Shown here: one piece after another, positions 8,647 to 15,232 of the stretch
Layout of the letters: the number at the start of each line of letters is the position of its first letter
Position numbering within the stretch: position 1 is the stretch's first letter
Source of the DNA: Armatimonadia bacterium
Lineage (GTDB): Bacteria > Armatimonadota > Zipacnadia > Zipacnadales > JABUFB01
Length of the DNA: 64,000 nucleotides
Direction of reading: 5' to 3'
Assembly (NCBI GenBank): GCA_039679385.1
Contig: JBDKVB010000141.1
Coordinates: 1 to 64,000 of the forward strand
Translations under genes and position numbers: made by a program
Notes under the pieces: model-generated
The model's input: the letters and a program-made list of their open reading frames with translations, nothing else
Database searches by the model: none
What the model was told of the DNA's origin: nothing

Positions 8647-9519
8647 CTACTGCGCCATCGCCTTGAAGATCGTCGTCTGGCTATCGCGAAGGGCCTGTTC
8701 CAGGTCGGGCTCCTCCAGCTCGAAGACGAAGAGCCCGTCGTAGCCGATCTCCGCCGCCGTCCGGAATAGCCGGGGGTAGTCCAGGAAGCCCCGACCCGCT
8801 GCCCTGTGGTCACGGAAGGTGTCGGGGTTGATGTCGTGTAGATGGAAATGGAAGAGCTTCGCGCCCAGTGAACGGACATGCGCCTCGAGGAGGTCGTTGT
8901 AGCTCGCGGCACCCTCGGGAGTGCAGCGCAGGTCCGCAGGGATTGCCCCTCGCAGGTGCCCCACATCGACATTCGCCCCGACCGCCGGGTGGTCGATGCC
9001 CCAGATGACCTCCGCGAACTGCTCCACCGGAACGGGATAGCCGGTCTCGATGGTGATCGTGACGCCGGCTGCCGCAGCCTGATCCCCGAGCCGACGGTAC
9101 AGGTCCGTCAGTTCCTCCCTGAAGTCCGCAAGCTCGCAGCCGAACCGGGGGACGATGTGGGTGGTTGTGGTCGAAGCGCCCAGGAAGGAGGCGCTCTCGA
9201 TCGCGATCTCCAACTGCCGCTGTGCGGTCTCACGCACGCTGGGGTTGGGCGATAGTGGGCAGATCTCGATGAAGGGCGCGTGCGTGCTCAGGTAGTCGAA
9301 GCCGGAGGCCAGCTCCCGGAGCGCGTCCCGTTCCGAAGCGGTCATGTGCTCGAAGTAGAACCCGGACAACGGCCCCTGGCTGTGGCAGTATCCGTCGAAG
9401 GCGAGCAGTTCCAGGGCCCGAAAGCCCATCGCACTGCCCAGTTCAAGCGCTCGCGGGAGCGACGTGCGGGCGAAGCAGGCAGTGCTGAAACCCAGTCTGG
9501 CCGGGTCGAAGGAAGGCAT
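8647..9519 (-). CDS. Sugar phosphate isomerase/epimerase (xylose-isomerase-like TIM barrel)
   Basis: The protein has 290 residues in the AP-endonuclease-2/xylose-isomerase-like barrel family. Visible marks are LGFSTACFARTSLPRALELG (first strand and helix), STHAPF (second-strand His), ITIETGYP (Glu metal ligand), VGANVDVGHLRG (Asp and His metal ligands), KLFHFHLHDINPDTFRDH (His and Asp ligands) and GLFVFELEEP (last-strand Glu). These residues bind a divalent metal in known members that isomerise or epimerise sugars or polyols. I chose the ATG at 9519 because GAGGTGA lies just upstream, whereas longer in-frame extensions are low-complexity. It is the last gene of a minus-strand run that also holds a GH99-like protein, another such isomerase and an oxidoreductase, suggesting one catabolic pathway. 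Confidence 0.8.
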   Translation of the reverse strand: MPSFDPARLGFSTACFARTSLPRALELGSAMGFRALELLAFDGYCHSQGPLSGFYFEHMTASERDALRELASGFDYLSTHAPFIEICPLSPNPSVRETAQRQLEIAIESASFLGASTTTTHIVPRFGCELADFREELTDLYRRLGDQAAAAGVTITIETGYPVPVEQFAEVIWGIDHPAVGANVDVGHLRGAIPADLRCTPEGAASYNDLLEAHVRSLGAKLFHFHLHDINPDTFRDHRAAGRGFLDYPRLFRTAAEIGYDGLFVFELEEPDLEQALRDSQTTIFKAMAQ

Positions 9520-9590
9520 GGTCAGGTCACCTCGAGTGGGCTGCGAAACGGACCTCGCGGACACGGAACCGACCCGGTCTGAAGTGCCGC

Positions 9591-11756
9591 TCAGGGCTCC
9601 TGCGCGTAGAGGTAAGTGAAGCGGCAGTTCGGTGCGGCGTCCCCGTTGAGCATGAACTCGTCGGTGTCGTCGTCCTTCTGGAGGTTGTCCGCCCACTTGA
9701 AGTGCAGACGAACCGGCCGGGCTGCATCGGCCAGCCCAACCAGGTCGCGAGGAATCTGCACCATCAGTTCCTTCCCGTCAACCTTGAGCGGGACGTCGGT
9801 CTGCGGCTGCCAGCCCTGCGGCGTCCAGCGCTCCAGCACCGTGACTGTGGAGGACCGCACGGTCCGGTTCACCCGGTAGTCGAAGCCCTGCCAGCCTGTC
9901 TTCGGGTCACCGTCGGTATCCAGCCACAGCATCATCCAGCGCGGGTCCGTGCAGGGGCTGATTGCCTCGCGAGTCTGGGCGTAGAACCACAGGTTCGTGC
10001 GGTCGCGGGCGACCTTGAGGCTGACGAAGTCGTTGCGGCCTGTGTCGTTGGTGTAGCGCGTAGAGTTGTTGTAACCGGGATGGTCGCGATGAGCTTCGTC
10101 GCCGGCATCGTCGCGGAACTCGGGCGTGACGTCAGCCCACTGGTCGAAGCCTGCGCCCAGGTTGATAGTCTTCTCGGGGCCCGCGGCGGGTGGCTTGCGG
10201 ACGCCCCTGTAGCGGCGGACGAAGGAGACCAACTGGTAGTAGTAGTCATCCCCGTGTCCGCCCTTCATGGGCTCCATGTCGCGGCTGTGCTCCTGGTCGA
10301 ACTCGTCCACGAACATCACGGGGAGCTTCACTCCACCGAACTCCGGGAAGCGCCCAGCGATCCACTCGTTCCAGCCCGTGATGAACACAAAGCGCGGGTC
10401 CTCGTCGAGGGCGCGCTGTGCTTGCTCGTCGAAGTTGAGGCCCCAGCGCACGGCATCGGGTCGGGTATCCTCCGCACCGTTGTGGAAGCTGCGTCCCTTG
10501 GCGTTCACCTCGCTCATGGAGCCGAGACGGTTGCCCACGGCATTCTGCGCGACCCCGACCGACATCTGCTCCTTCTCGCCGCGCGAGTTCATGAAAGCGT
10601 GCTGCGGGTAGACCTCCAGCCAGCTCCACATATCCGGCCCCGTGGGGCCCTGGAAGTAGCTGGCCTGCGGCTTGCGGAAGGTGAAAAACTGGCGGAGCAC
10701 GTGGCTCTCGTCGTCGGTGTAGGAGAGGCGCAGGTTGCGGTCACCTGTCGTCGGCTTCCCGTCGGCGAAGGCCTCGCCACCGGCAAAAGCCTCCGTGCTC
10801 TGCGTCCACCAGCCCACGGTTCCCACCGGCTGCGACATCTCCAGGTAGTAGGTAGCTCCTGCGGGCAAGGGCGGATCGAGCTTGAGTACCTGCCAGGCGT
10901 TGTCGGGAGTGTTCGAGAAGGTCCTGGTCGCGAGCTTCTCGCCACCAGGACCGTCGCGGTATATCGAGAGGGCCATACCAGCGCCAAGGCTCTCCCAGGT
11001 GGGGAAGCTGCCGCCGACTGCATCAACGGGGCGCTCGGCCCGGAAGCTCTGGCCCAGCGTATGGCCCGGCTCGAGTCGCGCCGGCGTGTCGTGCTGAGAG
11101 AAGCCGGCGCTCGCTGCGATCATGTTCGGGTCAGCCAGGATCAGGGGCTTGCCCTCCCAGCGGTACCACAGGTCGGAGTACAGGCCCGGCCCGTAGAGAT
11201 CAGCGCACAACTCCTTCACGACCTTCGCCGGATTCCCAAAGGGGCACAGGAAGGCTACCTGGGGCGTCTTGCCACCCATGCGGCGGGCCTCGGCGAAGGT
11301 CCTGAGCAGCGCCATGTAGTAGGGCTTGTACGTGATCTGATTGGTTACGTCGAAGATGACCACATCGACGCCGGCGTCGGACAGCATCTGGGCATGGCGG
11401 CGCAGAACGTAGGCGTCGTCTGTCTGGTAGTAGCCGAAGATCGACTCGCCCCAGTGATGTGCCGCGTACTGCGGTCCCCAGAGCGGGCTGTCGGGCTTGC
11501 TCATAGCGTCCGGGTCCTGGGCGAGAATCCTCGTGACATCGTAGGGAGCCTTTGCGCTCGCGTGGGCACCCAGCCACAGGAAGTAGAAGATGCCCACCTG
11601 GCGGTCGGCCCGTGGAGCACCGCACTCCGCATAGCCGGGCACCGTTCGACCCAGGCCATCCGTGGCAGACCAGGTGTCGCTCTGCACATCACGCAACTGG
11701 GCTCCCGCGACCGAAGCCATGAGGAGCACCGGGACGATCAGCAGGCCTATACGCAC
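9591..11756 (-). CDS. Secreted GH99/GH71-like glycoside-hydrolase-like protein with C-terminal CBM9-like domain
   Basis: The protein has 721 residues, starting at a GTG at 11756 preceded by AAGGTGA. The signal peptide is MRIGLLIVPVLLMASVAGAQ. Residues about 45-220 resemble the barrel start of GH99 and GH71-like enzymes: VGIFYFLWLG, HHWGESIFGYYQTDD and LRRHAQMLSDAGVDVVIFDVTN. Residues about 225-350 look like an inserted jelly roll. VFITGWNEWIAGRFP at about residues 455-470 carries the late-strand Glu pair typical of these barrels. Residues about 560-715 (TRYTNDTGRNDFVSLKV, WMMLWLDTDGDPKTGW, HFKWADNLQKDDDTDEF) look like a CBM9/DOMON-type sugar-binding domain. The substrate is not known. It sits between two sugar-isomerase genes on the same strand (gaps of about 55 and 71 bases). 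Confidence 0.7.
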   Translation of the reverse strand: MRIGLLIVPVLLMASVAGAQLRDVQSDTWSATDGLGRTVPGYAECGAPRADRQVGIFYFLWLGAHASAKAPYDVTRILAQDPDAMSKPDSPLWGPQYAAHHWGESIFGYYQTDDAYVLRRHAQMLSDAGVDVVIFDVTNQITYKPYYMALLRTFAEARRMGGKTPQVAFLCPFGNPAKVVKELCADLYGPGLYSDLWYRWEGKPLILADPNMIAASAGFSQHDTPARLEPGHTLGQSFRAERPVDAVGGSFPTWESLGAGMALSIYRDGPGGEKLATRTFSNTPDNAWQVLKLDPPLPAGATYYLEMSQPVGTVGWWTQSTEAFAGGEAFADGKPTTGDRNLRLSYTDDESHVLRQFFTFRKPQASYFQGPTGPDMWSWLEVYPQHAFMNSRGEKEQMSVGVAQNAVGNRLGSMSEVNAKGRSFHNGAEDTRPDAVRWGLNFDEQAQRALDEDPRFVFITGWNEWIAGRFPEFGGVKLPVMFVDEFDQEHSRDMEPMKGGHGDDYYYQLVSFVRRYRGVRKPPAAGPEKTINLGAGFDQWADVTPEFRDDAGDEAHRDHPGYNNSTRYTNDTGRNDFVSLKVARDRTNLWFYAQTREAISPCTDPRWMMLWLDTDGDPKTGWQGFDYRVNRTVRSSTVTVLERWTPQGWQPQTDVPLKVDGKELMVQIPRDLVGLADAARPVRLHFKWADNLQKDDDTDEFMLNGDAAPNCRFTYLYAQEP

Positions 11757-11811
11757 GGGCTCACCTTCTTCTGAGGGTCATGCGTCGGCTTGCGGCGTCG
11801 CTGGCCGGTGG

Positions 11812-12690
11812 TCAATGGGTCTGGGCCCAGAGCTTCTGAAGGTACTGAAGGCTCCGGCCCAGGGAGTCCTTCTTCTGCTCCAGCGGAACGTGCTCGAAGG
11901 TGATCAGGTGCAGGTGCGGGCCACCGTCCGCCGGCAGTCGTCGTGCATACTCAGCAAAGGGCGAATCGCCGGTGCCGAGTTCGACTGAGTAGATCGGATG
12001 GGTGTGCCCGGCCGGAGGCTGCAGCAGATGGTCCTTCCACGCCACCACGGGTACGCGGTCGGCGTGGTCCTCCAGCAGCCGCCAGCCCTCCTGATGGAGG
12101 GTGGTCATGTGGCCGATGTTCAGCGCAATGCCCACTCGCGGCTCGGTGGTCAGGCGGAACAGCTCCTCGCAGTCGGCCACCGTCTCAAGGATGCCGCCGT
12201 AGTGGATGTCCGGCGCAATCCTGGTCCCTGCGGGCGATGCGTGCACGGCTTCGGTGAGGACCCTGGCCACGCGTTCGACGAGTTCCCGCTTCTCTGCCGC
12301 GGGCATCTGCGGCTGTGGTGCGGCTCCGGCATTGGGCAGCACGATGTTGGTCCCGAGGGCCTCGCCCCACTTCGCGAGGTCAGTGAGACCACGGATCGTG
12401 CCTGCCATCTCTGCCTCGTCGCCGACCTTCATTAGCCCCTGGTAGACGCAGGCGACGGTGAGACCAGCCTCCTCGACGACCTCCCGTACGAAGCCCAGGT
12501 CCGACTGCGCCAGGTCGAGCATCGCACCCGGCGGGTCGGGGTTCGCGGCGGTCAGGGCATGCTGGCCGGGCACGTGCATCAGCATGATGCCCGAGTAGCC
12601 CAGCTCGGCGGCCTCTGCGAGCACCTGGCGGAAGGACTTGACGGGCTGGCCCCACTCGGTCAGGGCATGGACGCTGGTGGCGAAGTTCAC
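11812..12690 (-). CDS. Sugar phosphate isomerase/epimerase-like TIM barrel
   Basis: The protein has 292 residues of the xylose-isomerase-like barrel family. Marks seen are AAELGYSGIMLMHVPG near the N-terminus, GTNIVLPNAG, RIAPDIHYGG (Asp and His at the mid-barrel metal site), VGIALNIGHMT, VPVVAWKDHL and LHLITFEHVP at the last strand. Compared with the paralogue at 8647-9519, the Glu of the 'ixxE' strand is replaced (RIAPDIH), so metal ligation or substrate differ. The GTG start overlaps the stop of the oxidoreductase gene upstream in a GTGA tetranucleotide, which indicates translational coupling. The pair probably acts on the same sugar derivative. Confidence 0.75.
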   Translation of the reverse strand: MNFATSVHALTEWGQPVKSFRQVLAEAAELGYSGIMLMHVPGQHALTAANPDPPGAMLDLAQSDLGFVREVVEEAGLTVACVYQGLMKVGDEAEMAGTIRGLTDLAKWGEALGTNIVLPNAGAAPQPQMPAAEKRELVERVARVLTEAVHASPAGTRIAPDIHYGGILETVADCEELFRLTTEPRVGIALNIGHMTTLHQEGWRLLEDHADRVPVVAWKDHLLQPPAGHTHPIYSVELGTGDSPFAEYARRLPADGGPHLHLITFEHVPLEQKKDSLGRSLQYLQKLWAQTH

Positions 12691-13655
12691 TGTTCGGCCC
12701 CTTGCTCTCGGAGTTTGCGGTACACGCTCTCACACAGGCGCATGGTGGGCACGGCATCGGCGATGGGCGACAGGTCCGGCTCGTCGCCGCGGACTGCAGC
12801 GAGGAAGCTGGCGACATCCTGGACGTAACCCAGCCAGCGTAGGTCGGCCAGCCGGTCGCCGGTGAAGACGCCGCGACGCAGGTACGTCTCGGAAGCGCCC
12901 GGTCGGCGGCAGCGCAGGTCGAAGTCATGACTGTACAGGACGTGTCCCTGGCTGCCGGTCATCTCGAAGTAGAAGAACTCCTGCGCCGCAGGCTGCTCGG
13001 AAGTGAAGTTGAGCGTGGCCACTGCCCCCGAAACCATGCGAGCCGCTACTACATAGGCACGCAGGCCTGAGACGGTGGCCACCTGCACTTCCACCTCCTC
13101 GACCTCACCGGCCAGATGACGAAGGGTGTCGTAGGCATGGCAGTGCTGGTCCATCACGGCGTCCTCGAGCGTCCGGCCCGAGACAAGACCGTAGCGGAGG
13201 ATCGCCAGGGTCAGGGGACCGAAGTCCTCGGACATGAACTGCCGGGCTTGCCGGACGGCCTCGCTCTGACGCAGGTTGAAGCCGACATGGCAGACGACAC
13301 CCGCTGCAGCAGCGAGGTCGGCAAGTTCCTGGGTCTGCTCGGCAGAAGGCGCCGGGGACTTCTGGAGGTAGAGTGGGAAGCCGGCCTGGAGGACCTGCCG
13401 ACCGACCTCGTAGTGGACCTTCGGGCCGCCGACGCAGATCACCGCTTCGGGTTGCACCTCATCGAGCATGCGGCGGAAGTCGGTGTAGACGCGCTCGAAG
13501 CCGTACTGGGCGGATGCCAGTTGCGCCTTCTCCTCCGCCAGGTCACAGACCGCCGCGAGAGTAACCGGATGAGCGCGTAGCTGCGGGTACATGAAGCTCT
13601 TGGTGAAGCCACCGGCTCCGATATAGGCCAAACGCAGGGGCTGGTCAGATGCCAT
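12687..13655 (-). CDS. Gfo/Idh/MocA-family NAD(P)-dependent oxidoreductase
   Basis: The protein has 322 residues. The N-terminal Rossmann segment is LRLAYIGAGGFTKSFMYPQL, and the strand-ending AVCDLAEEKAQL is typical of the family. The signature region, normally a Glu-Lys-Pro motif after 'G.p.y', reads FPLYLQKSPAPS here, so the lysine is kept but the Glu is a Gln. DAVMDQHCHAYDTLRHLAG is the second conserved block with the histidines near the active site. Family members oxidise or isomerise sugars, inositols or their derivatives. I chose the second ATG (13655) because GGAGG sits just upstream of it, inside the codons that follow the first ATG (13667). The gene overlaps the downstream isomerase by four bases. 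Confidence 0.8.
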   Translation of the reverse strand: MASDQPLRLAYIGAGGFTKSFMYPQLRAHPVTLAAVCDLAEEKAQLASAQYGFERVYTDFRRMLDEVQPEAVICVGGPKVHYEVGRQVLQAGFPLYLQKSPAPSAEQTQELADLAAAAGVVCHVGFNLRQSEAVRQARQFMSEDFGPLTLAILRYGLVSGRTLEDAVMDQHCHAYDTLRHLAGEVEEVEVQVATVSGLRAYVVAARMVSGAVATLNFTSEQPAAQEFFYFEMTGSQGHVLYSHDFDLRCRRPGASETYLRRGVFTGDRLADLRWLGYVQDVASFLAAVRGDEPDLSPIADAVPTMRLCESVYRKLREQGAEQ

Positions 13656-13790
13656 GACTGCCTCCATGAGGGTGCCACGCTATCGGCACGAACCTGCGCC
13701 ACCTCGGCCGCCCCCGCTCGGCTGGGAGTTCGCTTCTGGAGACGCAGAGGCCTCCCCGGTGCTGACTCTTGGTCTACCCTCGGAAAGGGT

Positions 13791-13814
13791 CGGGCGTGCC
13801 CTGCGGCACGCCCG
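13791..13814. terminator. Perfect 10-bp hairpin, CTGC loop
   Basis: CGGGCGTGCC, loop CTGC, GGCACGCCCG is a perfect inverted repeat in the gap between the SGNH esterase and the oxidoreductase, both on the minus strand. No T-run follows on either strand, so it may be a terminator of the Rho-assisted type, an RNA-processing hairpin or part of the leader of the downstream operon. Confidence 0.4.
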
Positions 13815-13873
13815 AAGTCGCTTCTGGAGGAGGTCAACCGGACCCCCTTACCGTGCGTCAGCTTGTCCTAAGC

Positions 13874-13894
13874 ACCTGACACCAGGTGTCAGGT
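13874..13894. promoter_or_regulatory. Perfect 21-base palindrome abutting a stop codon
   Basis: ACCTGACACC, a central A, then GGTGTCAGGT is a perfect 10+1+10 inverted repeat. It touches the stop codon (13895-13897) of the SGNH esterase gene on the minus strand. It could fold as a 9-bp stem with a 3-base loop, or be a dimeric protein-binding operator ahead of the operon that starts at 13655. No T-run follows. Confidence 0.4.
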
Positions 13895-15103
13895 CTACTT
13901 GGCCGCTTCGACCTGCTGGACCAGGTAGTCGGCGATGACCGTCGCCATGAGCTCGTGGCCGGAGGGATTCGGATGCGCCATGTCGCCCATGTAGGGCAGG
14001 AGCTCCTCGCGCCCGATCTTCTTCATGGCAGCGCCGAGATCGAGGTAGCTGATATGCCAGGAGCCTGCCACGTCGCGCACAACCTGGGCGAAGTCGTCCA
14101 TCATCACAAAGCGCGGACCGGCACCGGGAATCGTGGTGAGCGGCAGGATGGCGGTCTTGCCGCCGGTGACGGCACAGATGCGTCGGTAGTAGTCGTTGAG
14201 GGAGTCGGCGAACTGCTGGGCGGAGAAGAGGTTGCTCTTGTCGTTGTAGCCGTAGAGGGTGGTCACCAAGTCTGGGGCTGGTCCCTGGAAGTCTCGATTG
14301 ACCCAGGCGCGGGCGTCGGTGACCTTGGCGCCGCCGACGGCACGGCTCTCCGCATAGACCTCATTGTAGCCGAGGCGCTGGCGGAGCTGGGCCTGGAGCA
14401 AGGTAGCATAGCGCTGAGCGTCGCGGTCAGGGAGGCCGGTGCCGGCGGTGATCGAGTCGCCCATGCACAGGATGTGGACGGGCTTCTTGTCGCGGAGCTT
14501 GGTGATGACGCTTGCGAGAGACGCCGGGGCGGGTGCCGCTGCAGGCTGTGGCGCGCTCTGCTCCAGGCGGACCTCATCGACCCAGTAGGTGTGCTTCGCG
14601 ATCTGGGCGTTGTTGAAGGTGATGGTCCAGCGAGTGCCAAGCCGCAGCCACTGGACGCCACTGGGCGGAAGACCGCCGGGAGTGCCGATGGCGGTGAAAG
14701 CGCCTTCGGGAATCCAGTCGGCCCAGGGGACGTCGTACTTGCGCCACTCCGTGGAACTGAGGGGGAAGAAGTAGCAGTAGGAGTAGGACCTGTTGGAGCC
14801 ATCTCCGAAGAGGGCGATACAGCCCCACTCCCTGGAGCCGTCGCCCTTCGCCCAGAAGCTGACGCCCTGGGCGGTATCAAAGGCCGCCGGCGGGTAGTTG
14901 TCGAGGATCCTGCCGCTGAGCTGTCCGGGCATGGTGACCTTGGCGCAGGCAGCGCCCTCATGGGCGTCGGTGGACCTCTCGACAACGGCGCCGCCGGTCG
15001 CCTGCCACTTGGATATGTCCTCGAGTCCGGTGAGGAGCGTCTGGGCTGCGCAGGGGACGACGAGCAGCGCCAGAAGGGCCAGAGTGGATAGAGTCAAACG
15101 CAT
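13895..15103 (-). CDS. Secreted SGNH/GDSL esterase with N-terminal carbohydrate-binding-like domain
   Basis: The protein has 402 residues. The signal peptide is MRLTLSTLALLALLVVPCAAQ. Residues about 25-182 form a jelly-roll domain (LLTGLEDISKWQ, VSFWAKGDGS, HTYWVDEVRLEQ) of the CBM11/CBM30 kind, then an Ala/Pro-rich linker follows. Residues about 205-400 form the SGNH domain: Ser217 in CMGDSITAG (block I), a Gly in block II (RAVGGAKV), TTLYGYND (block III Asn) and Asp374/His377 in DMAHPNPSG (block V). Such enzymes remove acetyl or other acyl groups from glycans, and the binding domain supports a polysaccharide substrate. GGGAGG precedes the ATG. It is the first gene of a minus-strand series continuing with the oxidoreductase and isomerases, although a hairpin and a palindrome lie between. 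Confidence 0.85.
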   Translation of the reverse strand: MRLTLSTLALLALLVVPCAAQTLLTGLEDISKWQATGGAVVERSTDAHEGAACAKVTMPGQLSGRILDNYPPAAFDTAQGVSFWAKGDGSREWGCIALFGDGSNRSYSYCYFFPLSSTEWRKYDVPWADWIPEGAFTAIGTPGGLPPSGVQWLRLGTRWTITFNNAQIAKHTYWVDEVRLEQSAPQPAAAPAPASLASVITKLRDKKPVHILCMGDSITAGTGLPDRDAQRYATLLQAQLRQRLGYNEVYAESRAVGGAKVTDARAWVNRDFQGPAPDLVTTLYGYNDKSNLFSAQQFADSLNDYYRRICAVTGGKTAILPLTTIPGAGPRFVMMDDFAQVVRDVAGSWHISYLDLGAAMKKIGREELLPYMGDMAHPNPSGHELMATVIADYLVQQVEAAK

Positions 15104-15232
15104 AGGGTGCCTCCCGTGTTCTAGTTCGGGCTGTCGGATTGGCTGGACGCTTCGCTACCGGCTGCCGAGAGTCCTGCCCCGGAAGGGTGAGGCCGAGGCT
15201 AACGACCGGCGCCGCCGGACACCGGGACTGGG

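Noticed and set aside
9702-11774. 690-codon frame antisense to the GH99-like gene
   Set aside because: No motifs or signal peptide, and the minus-strand gene is supported by its domains.
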